From NCBI GenBank assembly GCA_035476575.1, contig DATILL010000035.1:1-64000 (forward strand): a DNA stretch of 64,000 bases, in the 5' to 3' direction. Of this stretch, positions 38,066 through 52,592 are shown piece after piece (the stretch's first letter is position 1; every line of letters starts with the position of its first letter). The notes under the pieces were generated by a model that searched no databases, was not told where the DNA came from, and was given only the letters and a program-made list of their open reading frames with translations. The position numbers were made by a program, and so were the translations under genes. The stretch comes from DATILL01 sp035476575 (GTDB lineage Bacteria; Actinomycetota; Actinomycetes; Mycobacteriales; JACQDL01).

Positions 38066-39673
38066 ATGGAGCGGCGGCGGGAGCCGGGGCCGGTCGAGCC
38101 GGGGCCGGTCGACATCGAGACGCGCGAGGCCGCCTGGGAGCAGCTTCGCGGCCGGCTGGACCTGCACGAGGGCTTCTGGCTGGGCTTCGTCTTCGGCGTG
38201 ACCCCGCGCTCGGTCCGCGAGCTGGCGGACCGGTCGGGGAACTACCTGCGGATGACGGCCCACTCGGTGGCCGTCCACAACCTCACCGAGCCGGCCGACC
38301 TCACCGCTGCGCCCGGCTGGCTGCTGGGCCTGGGTGCGCAGGTCCGGCTCGGTCTCGGGCTGGTCTGGGTCACCGACCTGACCGGACGGTCCGACGAGGA
38401 GTGGCGGGAGGTGTGGCGGTCGCTGCTGCTGCGGCTGAACGAACGGCGTGAGGCCGTGCGCACCACCATCCCGGCCGGCCTGGTGCTCACCGGGCCGGCC
38501 TGGCTGCTGCCGCTGACCCGGGACCTGGCGCCGGACCTGTGGTCCTACCGCAGCACCGTCTACCTGGCCTCCTACCTGGCCGCGCACCGAGCGGGCCCGC
38601 CAGCCGCCGCGCCCGACCCGAGCCGGCCGCAGGCCGCCGTACCGTCCGGTGAGCTGGCGGCGTTCGTCGATCGCGCGCTGGCGCCCGCTGTCGAGCCGAC
38701 GCCCGCCGTGGCGCCGTTGCTCCGTGAGGCCGAGACCGAGCTGCAGGCCGGCCGGGCGCACCAGGTGATCACGCTTGCCGACCGGGCGCTGGCGGCCACG
38801 ACCTCCGCCAGCGACCAGGCGTTGGCCCTGGCCTTGATTGCCCTCGGCCGGGAAGCGCAGGAGGACACGGCGACCGCCATCGACCGGGCGCGAGAGGCGC
38901 TCGGGCTCGGCGAGCCCCTAGGCCGCGGCCGGACCGACGAGCTGCTCAACCTGATGGCCGGTGGCCCCGACGCCGCCCGCACCGAGTGGGCGCTCGAACG
39001 CCAGGTCGCAATCGCCCGCCGCGAGGCGGCTAACAGCGAGCAGAGTGCCGCCTCACTGCGCACTCTCTCGGGCGCTCTTGACCGCCTGGCTGACGCCCAC
39101 GAACGCCGTGGTGACCTGGACACCGCCCTGGCCGAGTTCACCGAGGCCCTCGGCATCGACCGACGACTCGCCGAGCGTGACAACGACACCCCGGACAGCC
39201 TGCGCGACCTGACCGCCGCCCTCGACCGCGTCGGCGACATCCACCAGGCCCGCGGCGACCTGGACACCGCCCTGGCCCACTACACCGAGTCCCTCGACCT
39301 GTCCCGCCACCTGCGCACCACCTACGGCGACACCCCGGACAGCCTGCGCGACCTGACCGTCGCCCTCGACCGCGTCGGCGACATCCACCAGGCCCGCGGC
39401 GACCTGGACACCGCCCTGGAGCACCTTGCCGAGGCACTCGAACTCGACCGCCGTATCTGTCGCGAGTTTGGTGAGACACCCCTTGCCCTACGCATTCTGG
39501 CGATCTCGCTGGAGAGGTTCGGCCTTGTGCTCGGAAAGCTCGGGGACGTGGCGGGCGCGGGTACGGCCTTGGCCGAGGCCGTGCGGTGCTACGAGCGGCT
39601 GACCGAGGAGTACGGACCGCCGCATTCTGATGACGAGGTGCTCGCCCGGCTTCGGGGCCGAACCGCCCAGTAA
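38066..39673 (+). CDS. TPR protein with N-terminal NTPase-like partner domain
   Basis: The 535-residue protein has three parts. Residues 20-170 form a conserved-looking domain without a P-loop (LRGRLDLHEGFWLGFVFGVT, ELADRSGNYLRMTAHSVAVH, RLNERREAVRTTIPAGLVLT), reminiscent of inactive partner domains next to STAND ATPases. A Pro/Ala linker follows. Residues from about 220 on are TPR-like helix pairs, the last ones regular 48-residue units (RVGDIHQARGDLDTALAHYT). Two of these are nearly identical at DNA level. It likely acts with the preceding ATPase as sensor or scaffold; this is inference from gene pairing. Confidence 0.72.
   Translation: MERRREPGPVEPGPVDIETREAAWEQLRGRLDLHEGFWLGFVFGVTPRSVRELADRSGNYLRMTAHSVAVHNLTEPADLTAAPGWLLGLGAQVRLGLGLVWVTDLTGRSDEEWREVWRSLLLRLNERREAVRTTIPAGLVLTGPAWLLPLTRDLAPDLWSYRSTVYLASYLAAHRAGPPAAAPDPSRPQAAVPSGELAAFVDRALAPAVEPTPAVAPLLREAETELQAGRAHQVITLADRALAATTSASDQALALALIALGREAQEDTATAIDRAREALGLGEPLGRGRTDELLNLMAGGPDAARTEWALERQVAIARREAANSEQSAASLRTLSGALDRLADAHERRGDLDTALAEFTEALGIDRRLAERDNDTPDSLRDLTAALDRVGDIHQARGDLDTALAHYTESLDLSRHLRTTYGDTPDSLRDLTVALDRVGDIHQARGDLDTALEHLAEALELDRRICREFGETPLALRILAISLERFGLVLGKLGDVAGAGTALAEAVRCYERLTEEYGPPHSDDEVLARLRGRTAQ
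39185..39419 (+). repeat. Recent 144-bp-period duplication in the TPR gene
   Basis: Segments 39185-39275 and 39329-39419 (91 bp each) differ at one base. They lie 144 bp apart, one 48-residue TPR unit, and keep frame. A diverged third copy of the DLDTALAEFTEAL part stands just upstream at about 39115. Confidence 0.88.
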
Positions 39674-39683
39674 CGCCGCCCAT

Positions 39684-39796
39684 GTGGTGACCTTCGTTGC
39701 CCGTAGCCAACAAGAGGTCACCACAACGCCGATAGGTCACCACACGGGCGCGGCAGACGCCGATAGGTCACCACACGGCGCATAGGTGACCACACG
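39684..39796. repeat. GGTSACC intergenic repeat array, copy 3
   Basis: Five GGTCACC/GGTGACC heptamers are set in repeated words such as CGCCGATAGGTCACCACA and GGCGCATAGGTGACCACACG, the latter shared with copy 2. It fills the gap between the convergent TPR and oxidoreductase genes. Confidence 0.8.
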
Positions 39797-39807
39797 GGCA
39801 ACGGCGG

Positions 39808-41184
39808 TCAGGCGAGGCGGTGCAGGGCGGTCTCGATGGCGCGGTGGAAGGTGGGGTAGGCGTAGATCATGTGGCGCAGCCGGTCGACCGGCACCTCGCC
39901 GTGCACCGCGACGGCGAGCCCGGACAGCACCTCGCCACCCATCGGGCCGGCCGACGTCGCCCCCACCAGGACGCCCCGGTCGGCGTCCGCGACCAGCTTG
40001 ATGAAGCCGTCGTTGCCCGCCTTGTGGATCCAGCCACGCGCCGCCTCCGGCAGCGGCGCCAGCCCGACCAGCACCCGCAGCCCCGCCTGCCGCGCCTGCG
40101 CCTCCGTCAGCCCGACCGCCCCGACCTCCGGGTCGGTGAACGTCACCCGCGACAGCGCCCGGTAGTCCGCCCCCGGCCCGCCCTCACCGAGCAGCTCACG
40201 CACCACGATGTCGGCGTGGTACATCGACACGTGCGTGAACGCCCCCCGGCCCACCACGTCACCGATCGCGTACAGCTTCTCCCCGGCCCGCATCCGCTCG
40301 TCCGTCGGGATCGAGCGCGCAGTCGGGTCCAGCCCCACGCTGGCCACCCCGAGCCGGTCCAGGTCGACCCGCCGGCCGGTCGCCACCAGCAGCCGCTCGG
40401 CCACCAGCTCCTCACCGCCCACCGTCACCGTGAACGCCGTACCGTCGTGCGACACCCGCTGCGCGCGAGCGCCCAGCCGCACCTCGATCCCCTCCGCCGC
40501 GAAAACCCGCGCCAGCAGCTCGCACGCCTCCGGCTCCTCCACCGCCAGCAGCCGGTCCTGCGCCTCGACCACGGTGACCGCGCTGCCGAACCGCCGGAAC
40601 ACCTGCGCCAGCTCCACCCCGATCGCCCCGCCACCCAGCGCCAGCAGCGACGCCGGCGCCTCGGTCGCCCGCAGGATCTGCCGGTTCGTCCAGTACGGCG
40701 TCCCGGCCAGCCCCTCGACCGGCGGTATGGCGGGCGCTGTACCGGTGTTGACGACGACCGCCAGCCGGGCCTCGAGCTCGACCGGCCCGCTGCCGCCGGG
40801 ACCGCCGGTCACCACCACCCGGCCCGGCCCGGCCAGCCGCCCGGTCCCCCGCACGAGCCGGCCACCCTTCTTGACGAACCGCTCGACCGCAGCCTGGTCA
40901 TTCCAGTCGTCGGTGGCCTCGTCCCGGATCCGGGCCGCGACCGGCGCCCAGTCGGCGCGAACGTCGGCATGCCCCGCCAGCACGTCGACCCGGTCCGCCT
41001 CGGCCAGCGCGTTCCCGGCGCGGATCATCATCTTGCTCGGGATGCAGCCGTAGTACGGGCACTCCCCGCCGACCAGCCGCTCCTCGACCCCGACCACGGC
41101 CAGCCCGGCCTCGGCCAGCCTGCCCGCGGCATCCTCACCGCCCGGGCCCATCCCCACCACAACGACATCAACCTGCTCAGCCAT
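39808..41184 (-). CDS. FAD-dependent pyridine nucleotide-disulfide oxidoreductase
   Basis: The 458-residue protein belongs to the lipoamide dehydrogenase/mercuric reductase group. It has FAD-binding GMGPGGEDAAGRLAEAG and a redox disulfide Cys42-Cys47 in GGECPYYGCIPSKMM. NAD(P)-binding is at LLALGGGAIGVELAQVFRRF, with a second FAD motif YAIGDVVGRGAFTHV and a C-terminal dimer domain ending in the usual HP-type region, here YAYPTFHRAIETALHRLA. The YY between the cysteines and absence of an N-terminal metal domain argue against a true mercuric reductase. It may be a mycothione or soluble transhydrogenase-like reductase; substrate undetermined. Confidence 0.82.
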   Translation of the reverse strand: MAEQVDVVVVGMGPGGEDAAGRLAEAGLAVVGVEERLVGGECPYYGCIPSKMMIRAGNALAEADRVDVLAGHADVRADWAPVAARIRDEATDDWNDQAAVERFVKKGGRLVRGTGRLAGPGRVVVTGGPGGSGPVELEARLAVVVNTGTAPAIPPVEGLAGTPYWTNRQILRATEAPASLLALGGGAIGVELAQVFRRFGSAVTVVEAQDRLLAVEEPEACELLARVFAAEGIEVRLGARAQRVSHDGTAFTVTVGGEELVAERLLVATGRRVDLDRLGVASVGLDPTARSIPTDERMRAGEKLYAIGDVVGRGAFTHVSMYHADIVVRELLGEGGPGADYRALSRVTFTDPEVGAVGLTEAQARQAGLRVLVGLAPLPEAARGWIHKAGNDGFIKLVADADRGVLVGATSAGPMGGEVLSGLAVAVHGEVPVDRLRHMIYAYPTFHRAIETALHRLA

Positions 41185-41281
41185 GGCCCTAGTCTTACCG
41201 AAGCTCGGCCCTTACCCGAGGGCTAAGCCAAAACCAAGGCTCCAACAAGGCACGCAGCGTCGGCACGGAGGTGGCGGCCCG

Positions 41282-41881
41282 ATGACGGATGCGCAGCTCA
41301 ACCAGTACGCACTCCCCCGCGGACCGGTCGGCTACCTGGCCGGCCTGGTCATGCGGGTGGGCACCCAGCCGGTGCAGGCCGAGATCGCCGACCTGATCAC
41401 GCCGTTGCGGTCCGACCAGCGGGTGCTGGAGATCGGCTTCGGGCCGGGCCGGCTGATCGGGCTCATCGTCGAGCGCGCCCCGCATGTCCGGATCTCCGGG
41501 ATCGACCCGTCGCCGGTGATGCTGCGGCAGGCCCGCCAGGCCAACCGGCAGGCTATCTCGCACGGCTTGGTCGACCTCCGGTCGGGCCACGCCGACTCGC
41601 TGCCGTTCGACGACACGTCGTTCGACGCGGTGGTGGCGGTGAACAACGCACCGGTCTGGCCGGACCTGCCCGCCGGCCTGCGCGAGGCGCACCGGGTGCT
41701 GCGGCCGCGTGGCCGGTTCGTGCTGAGCTGGCACAGCGCCGAGTCGCCCCGGTTTATCCAGCGCCGGCTGGCCCTGGCGCCGCGGCACCTGGACGCCGTC
41801 GAGTCGGCCCTGCGGGCGGAGTTCCCGCGGGTGGACCTGCGGCATCTCACCTACTCCGTCGCGTTCGTCGCCACCGCCTGA
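41282..41881 (+). CDS. Class I SAM-dependent methyltransferase
   Basis: The 199-residue protein has a Rossmann-type SAM domain. Motif I is VLEIGFGPGRLIGLIVE, motif II is ISGIDPSPVMLRQARQAN, and motif IV is SFDAVVAVNNAPVW, with LREAHRVLRPRGRFVLSWHS (post-motif) following. This is the Methyltransf_11 pattern; the substrate cannot be told. The start at 41282 (MTDAQLNQYALPRGP) is chosen over the longer open frame because the added residues are Arg/Pro-rich and reach into the neighbouring promoter. Confidence 0.85.
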   Translation: MTDAQLNQYALPRGPVGYLAGLVMRVGTQPVQAEIADLITPLRSDQRVLEIGFGPGRLIGLIVERAPHVRISGIDPSPVMLRQARQANRQAISHGLVDLRSGHADSLPFDDTSFDAVVAVNNAPVWPDLPAGLREAHRVLRPRGRFVLSWHSAESPRFIQRRLALAPRHLDAVESALRAEFPRVDLRHLTYSVAFVATA

Positions 41882-41919
41882 CCCGCTTCGCTGAGTCCCC
41901 CGCCCGCCCCCACTCCCGA

Positions 41920-41977
41920 CGATCATCGAGTTGTTGGGGTCAACAGAGATCAACCCGCCCCAACAACTCGATGATCG
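41920..41977. terminator. Hairpin repeat, ATCATCGAGTTGT family, copy B
   Basis: Perfect 20-bp arms CGATCATCGAGTTGTTGGGG (41920-41939) and its complement (41958-41977) enclose an 18-base loop with AGAGATCAAC, shared with copy A at 17.8 kb. It lies between convergent genes and probably terminates both. Confidence 0.82.
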
Positions 41978-42112
41978 CGCGGAGGGGCGATCGCGGGAGA
42001 GGGACGGCCGCGGGTAGGGGCGGGGAGGGGCCGGGAAGCTGGGGACGGCCCGCGGGCTGTGGTGTGCCCGCGGGCCGCTCTTTCCCCTCATCCCCTACCG
42101 GGGCCTGTCCCC

Positions 42113-42556
42113 TCAGCGACGTTGGATGGAGCTGACCCGTAGTGGGGTTCCCTGCTGGCAGTAGGAAAGTTCGGCGGATGTGGTGCCGTGCACGGTGACC
42201 GGCACCCCGATTGGTGGCGGTGTCGGGCTGAGCACGAGGTACTTCGGCCCGGGCTGGTCGGAGGTGAGCAGGTAGCAGCCCGGCTCGACACCACGCTCGA
42301 TCACACCCTGGATGACGAGCGCCCGGCCGGCCGGGCCCGGCTTGGTGGGCGCCGGCCTGGCCGGCGTGGTCGGCGTCGGCCTGCTGGGCGCTGGCGCCGT
42401 CGACGTCGGTGCCGGCGGCGAGGGTGGCACGGAGCTGGCCGGCGGGGGCGCGTTGCCGCCGGCCTGGGTGCCGTTCCCCTGGCCACAGGCGCCCACGGTC
42501 AGACCGAGTACGGCGGACGTCAGGATGCTCACAGCGATTCGTCGCGATGCGGTCAT
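42113..42556 (-). CDS. Putative lipoprotein with Pro/Ala/Thr-rich linker
   Basis: The 147-residue protein has a lipoprotein signal (RRIAVSILTSAVLGL) and lipobox VGAC with Cys24. About 50 Pro/Ala/Ser/Thr residues follow as a cell-wall-spanning linker. The globular end, about 70 residues (LVIQGVIERGVEPGCYLL to the end), contains two Cys that could pair. The fold resembles small OB-like actinobacterial surface proteins, but the family is not recognised. The ATG at 42556 is followed by the typical basic n-region. Confidence 0.78.
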   Translation of the reverse strand: MTASRRIAVSILTSAVLGLTVGACGQGNGTQAGGNAPPPASSVPPSPPAPTSTAPAPSRPTPTTPARPAPTKPGPAGRALVIQGVIERGVEPGCYLLTSDQPGPKYLVLSPTPPPIGVPVTVHGTTSAELSYCQQGTPLRVSSIQRR

Positions 42557-42618
42557 TCCTGTGGGACGGCGGGCCGACGGCCACGGTTCCATCCGCGGCG
42601 GAACAAGGACAGGAAATC

Positions 42619-45051
42619 TCAGCCGTTGGCCCGCAGCACCAGCACGGCGATGTCGTCCACCGACGGGTCCGGCGAGTAGTCGAGCACCGCCTGCTGCACC
42701 ATGGCCGCGGCTGCCCCGGCGGACACCCCAGCGCACCGGGCGAGCACCAGGTCCAGCCCGTCCTCGCCGAGCAGCCGGTTACCGTCGCGGCGTTCCAGCA
42801 CGCCGTCGGTCAGGCAGAGCAGCACCTGGCCCGGCGCCAGCCACAGCTCGTCCGGCTCGTAGCTCACCTCGGGCAGCACGCCGAGCAGGGGCTGGGACCG
42901 GCCGACCGGCTGCGGCGGCGCGTCGGAGGTGATCAGGTACGGCGCCGGGTGCCCGGCCGCCACCATCCGCAGCCGCACACCGCCATCCGGGTCCGGCCAG
43001 ATCTCGCCGTGCAGCGCGGTGAGGAACCGGGAGCGCACCGACTCGTCCAGGATCAGCGCGTTGAGCTCGGCCAGCACCTCGGGCAGCGGGAGGCCCTGCC
43101 GGCCGAGGATGCGCAGCGCGTTGCGGGCCAGCCCGGTGATCGCGGCCGCCTGCGGCCCGCTGCCGCACACGTCGCCGATGGTGAACCGCCAGGTCTCGGG
43201 GGCGACGGCATACAGGTCGTAGAAGTCGCCGCCGACGTCGTGCCCCTCACCCTTGGCCTGGTAGGCGACCCCCACGTCGAGCTGGGTCACCACCGGCAGC
43301 CGGGCCGGCAGCAGGCTGCGCTGCAACGCCGAGCTGGTGGCGACATGGTCGGAGTACAGCAGGGCGTTGTCGAGGATCAGGCCGGCCCGCCGGCAGATCT
43401 CCTCGACCAGCCCCAGCCCCTCCCGGCCGAACCGGTCGCCCGGCTCCCGGCCGAGCACCACCACGCCGAGCGCCCGGCCGCGGGCGGTCAGCGCCAGCGT
43501 GACGGCCGGGCCGGTGCGGATCCGGTCGGCGCCGGCCAGGTCGCTGGGCGGCACGCTGGCCAGCCCGGACCACGGCGTGGCCGCGGTGCTGTCGAGGCTG
43601 GGCGAGGGAGCCTGGCCGACCACCGCGCGGACGGCGTCCAGCAGTGTCTCGTCGGCGTGCCAGACGTGCCGCAGCCGGGCCCGGCCGCGCTCGTCCGGCA
43701 CCAGCACGGCGCACCAGAGGGCCAGCCGGGGCACCAGGAGCTGGGACAGCACCGCGATGGTGGCCTGCGGGTCGAGGGTGCCGGCCAGCAGGTCGCTGGC
43801 CTCGGCCAGGTAGCTGAGCCAGCCGCGGCGACGGCGTTCGAGGTCGGTGACCCGGGCCCGGTCGAGATGCCGGGCGAGCTGGGCGGCGGCCAGGTGCAGC
43901 CGCACCGCGTCGTCGTCGCCGAACCGGCCCGGCGTGGCGGACGCGACCGTGAGCTGCCCGGTGAGCCGGCCGTCGACCAGGACCGGCACTGACACCGCCG
44001 AGCGCATCCCCGCCTCGGCCAGCAGCGCCGGCACGACTGGGGTCTGGGCCAGGTCGGTGACCACCTGCGGGACATGTTCCGGGGTGGCCCGCAGCACGTC
44101 GTCGGTCTGCTCGATGTAGGCGAAGGACCTGTCCGGCAGGCCGGTGCTGCCGGCGACCCGCAGCTCGCCGTCGTTGTCGACCAGCATCAGGTACGCCGCG
44201 TCGCCGCCGAGGAAGTCGCAGCAGGCCTCGGCGGCCCGCTGCGGCAGCTCGTACGCCGGCACCCGGTCGGAGTCGAGCGCGGCGAGCACGTCGTCGCGCC
44301 GGTTCTCCCCGGCCTGACGCGGCCGGGCCGGAGGCTCGAACGCGTCGCCGTCCCGCTCGGGCGCGATGAGCGCCACCGTCGGGGTGGCCGCGCCGAGCGG
44401 CAGCAGCCGGACGTACACCGACAGGTAGTGGCCGTCGCGATGCCGCAGCAGCACCGTGCCGACGGCGACCGACAGGCCGGTCAGGCCGGTCAGGCCGGCG
44501 ATGTCACCGGGCTGGGCGAGGTCGGCGAGCGCAGTGCCAACCCGGTCGACCGCCCGCCAGCCCAGCAGCTCCTCGGCCGGCCCGGTCCAGTCCCGGATCC
44601 GGCCGGTGGTGTCCAGCGTGATCGCGGCGAGCCCGCCCGGCGTGCGGTCGATGGGGGCGCCGGGCAGGTCGAGCAGGCACCACACCGTCTTGCCGGTCCG
44701 GTCGTGCTCCACCCCCCAGGAGGAGGAAAGGGAGGCGCACAACAGCAGGCCGCGGCCGCTGGTGCGGGCCGCGCCGGGATGGACCACCTCGGCCGGCAGG
44801 CCGCGGCCGGAGTAGCTGTCCCGCACCGCGAGCCGGACGGCGTGACCCAGATGGGTGCAGCTCACCGAGAACTCGGTGCCGGCATGGATCACCGCGTTGG
44901 TGGCGAGCTCGCTCACCACCAGCAGCCCGTCGTCGATAATGCCGGTCACCGGCCACTCGTCAAAGGCCCGGCGTACCAGCCGGCGGGCCGCCGCGACCGA
45001 CTCCGCTATGGGCGCGAAGCTCGCGTGGACGCCGATGGTGCCAGATCTCAT
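42619..45051 (-). CDS. osaC: Multi-domain SpoIIE/PP2C phosphatase with anti-sigma-like kinase domain, OsaC-like
   Basis: The protein of about 810 residues has an RsbW-like HATPase domain (LLVVSELATNAVIHAG, SGRGLLLCASLSSSWGVE). It is followed by a PAS region (ITLDTTGRIRDWTGPAEELL), two GAF regions, the second ending AGLILDNALLYSDHVATSSA, and a C-terminal SpoIIE phosphatase. Metal ligands of the phosphatase are in HDVGGDFYDLY, IGDVCGSGPQAAA and DPSVDDIAVLVLR. In Streptomyces coelicolor, OsaC with this architecture is divergent from osaA and resets the SigB-type osmotic response. Gene order here is the same. Symbol given by domain and position match; no partner sigma factor is in the window. Confidence 0.83.
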   Translation of the reverse strand: MRSGTIGVHASFAPIAESVAAARRLVRRAFDEWPVTGIIDDGLLVVSELATNAVIHAGTEFSVSCTHLGHAVRLAVRDSYSGRGLPAEVVHPGAARTSGRGLLLCASLSSSWGVEHDRTGKTVWCLLDLPGAPIDRTPGGLAAITLDTTGRIRDWTGPAEELLGWRAVDRVGTALADLAQPGDIAGLTGLTGLSVAVGTVLLRHRDGHYLSVYVRLLPLGAATPTVALIAPERDGDAFEPPARPRQAGENRRDDVLAALDSDRVPAYELPQRAAEACCDFLGGDAAYLMLVDNDGELRVAGSTGLPDRSFAYIEQTDDVLRATPEHVPQVVTDLAQTPVVPALLAEAGMRSAVSVPVLVDGRLTGQLTVASATPGRFGDDDAVRLHLAAAQLARHLDRARVTDLERRRRGWLSYLAEASDLLAGTLDPQATIAVLSQLLVPRLALWCAVLVPDERGRARLRHVWHADETLLDAVRAVVGQAPSPSLDSTAATPWSGLASVPPSDLAGADRIRTGPAVTLALTARGRALGVVVLGREPGDRFGREGLGLVEEICRRAGLILDNALLYSDHVATSSALQRSLLPARLPVVTQLDVGVAYQAKGEGHDVGGDFYDLYAVAPETWRFTIGDVCGSGPQAAAITGLARNALRILGRQGLPLPEVLAELNALILDESVRSRFLTALHGEIWPDPDGGVRLRMVAAGHPAPYLITSDAPPQPVGRSQPLLGVLPEVSYEPDELWLAPGQVLLCLTDGVLERRDGNRLLGEDGLDLVLARCAGVSAGAAAAMVQQAVLDYSPDPSVDDIAVLVLRANG

Positions 45052-45152
45052 CACAGGCCTGGAGTCCTCCAGTACTGGGTCCAATCCCTCGCATCGTGCC
45101 AGACTGACCGAGCTGCGACCCCGCCCGTAACCGCGCCGAGGGGGAGTTCCCG

Positions 45153-50795
<5,643 letters not shown>

Positions 50796-50807
50796 GGTCG
50801 GGGGATC

Positions 50808-51419
50808 ATGACCGACAAGGCCAAGATCCTGCTGGTAGACGACCGCCCGGAGAACCTGGTCGCCCTGGAGGCGATCCTGGGCACCCTGGACTACGGCCTG
50901 GTACGTGCTCGCTCCGGTGACGAGGCGCTCAAGGCGCTGCTGACCGACGAGTTCGCGGTGATCCTGCTGGACGTCTCGATGCCGGGGATGGACGGTTTCG
51001 AGACGGCCGCGCACATCAAGCGGCGGGAAAAGACCCGGGACATCCCGATCATCTTCCTGACCGCGGTGTCCAACGAGCCGCACCAGGCCTTCCGCGGCTA
51101 CGCAGCCGGAGCGGTGGACTACCTCGCCAAGCCGTTCGACCCGTGGGTGCTGCGGGCCAAGGTGGCGGTCTTCGTCGACCTCTACCTGAAGAACCGGCAG
51201 CTCCGCGAGCAGGCCGCCCTGCTGCGGGTCCAGCTCAGCGGCTCGGGGCTGATAGCCGAGCTGTCCGAGCGGCTGGCCGCCGTCGAACAGCAGGTCGTCC
51301 TGCTCACGAAGGACACCGACCACCCCGCCGCCGCCGAGCTCAACACCCGGCTGGCCCAGCTCCGCCAGGCCCTCACCGCCCTCACCCCCGAAGACCCTGA
51401 CCCGTTTACCGGCCGATGA
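50808..51419 (+). CDS. osaB: Response regulator with C-terminal coiled coil, OsaB-like
   Basis: The 203-residue protein has a receiver domain (residues 1-125) with DD at 12-13, phospho-acceptor Asp55 in VILLDVSMPGMDGFE and Lys in YLAKPFDPWVLR. A coiled coil (LYLKNRQLREQAALLRVQLS) and a helical tail follow; no DNA-binding domain is present. It starts 12 bp after osaA. In Streptomyces, OsaB of this form is essential for growth under osmotic stress and probably acts by protein contacts. Its 3' end overlaps the convergent methylase remnant by 14 bp. Confidence 0.85.
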   Translation: MTDKAKILLVDDRPENLVALEAILGTLDYGLVRARSGDEALKALLTDEFAVILLDVSMPGMDGFETAAHIKRREKTRDIPIIFLTAVSNEPHQAFRGYAAGAVDYLAKPFDPWVLRAKVAVFVDLYLKNRQLREQAALLRVQLSGSGLIAELSERLAAVEQQVVLLTKDTDHPAAAELNTRLAQLRQALTALTPEDPDPFTGR

Positions 51420-52478
51420 ACAGATATTCGGAAACCGCCCGTCGGCGCGCGGCCGGGTGAGTCCCGAAGGAGTAGGTGTGCGGGATCGGAAGGACGACGA
51501 CGTGGTCTTTCACCTCTCCGAGCATCGCCTCGATGGTCCGGGCGTCCGGAACCGCGTTGGATGAGTAGGAGAGGACGATCGTCGAGCCGGCAAACTGCTC
51601 GCAGGCCCGCCGCAGGGCGTCCTCGACCGTCCGCTTGTAGGAGAACGGCGTGTAGCGCTTGGCCAGCTTCTTGGTCCGGGTGTGCTCCAGAATCGTCTGG
51701 TCCCGCCAGTACACCGACAGGCCCTCGAGAAAGTGATATCGCTTGACGTAGCAGTTGTCGTCCTTTGGTGGCGCGTACGGCGGGTCGAGGTACACGACGT
51801 CGTACGACGACTGGAGCGCGAATATGTCACCGCAGACGGCGGCGCAGGGCTCGCGACCGGCGAAGACCGTCTTGTTGTACTCGTCGGCACATTCACGGAA
51901 GTGCTCGCGCAGCGGCAGCCGCAGGTCCCGCCGGCCGTCGTCGTAACGGAGGTCGGTGACGGTGAAGACGCCCCGTGGCTGTTTCCGGGCCGCGCCGAGA
52001 ACGAGCGCGGCTATGGCGACGGCCCGGCTGTGGCCGGTCATCTGGTCGATATGCGACCAGGCCGAGTCCAGGAACCTTCGGTCGTCCGCCGTGAAGTAGA
52101 GCCCGTCAAACGTCCGCTGGATGAAGTCGCGGTTGTCCGCCGCCGGGCCGCATATCCTGCCGATGTCGGCCGGTGCCAGCCTGACTGTGTGGTTGACGAC
52201 CGTCGCCCCGCGCGATGATCGCCGGGAAGTTGAGAAAGTCGTTCGCGGTGACCCGGTAGCCGAGCGTCTTCAGCAGGTATGCGACGACCCCGCTGCCCGA
52301 GAACGCGTCGAGCGCGGTGCTACCGCCCAGCTCCGCGAACACCTCGGCGAGGTGCGGGACGAGCCGGTGCTTCGAGCCCATGTAGCGCAGCCGCGGGAAC
52401 GCCGCGACCCGGGCAACCGCCGCCGCGACGGCGTTTTCCCCCGGTGCGTGCGTTGCCTCCGGTGCCCGCGACCGTCAC
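51406..52478 (-). pseudogene. Dam-type (D12) adenine DNA methyltransferase, frameshifted
   Basis: Two frames together give a D12-class N6-adenine methylase. The N-terminal part has RYMGSKHRLVPHLAEVFAEL and motif I LDAFSGSGVVAYLLK, ending at NFPAIIARG. At about 52212, in a G-run, the other frame takes over (ATVVNHTVRLAPADIGRICG). It continues through catalytic DPPY in YDVVYLDPPYAPPKDDN to the stop. The true start may be a GTG at 52478 (VTVAGTGGNARTG), which needs a further shift in the five-G run at 52438-52442 to join AVARVAAFPRLRYMG. Neither half alone is likely to be active. It is divergent from the decayed ATPase-nuclease gene. Confidence 0.8.
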
Positions 52479-52592
52479 GCCGGCATCCTAGGACCATGCG
52501 GCGGACCGGGCCCATCGCGGTGGGCGGCGGGACCGTGGGTCGCTGCTCGCCGAACATGCCGGACGTCGTCAGGTCACGGCCTCCGCGCCGCG

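Noticed and set aside
39808..41184. Mercuric reductase
   Set aside because: The redox motif fits the wider family, but the N-terminal HMA domain and C-terminal vicinal cysteines are missing and no mer genes are nearby.
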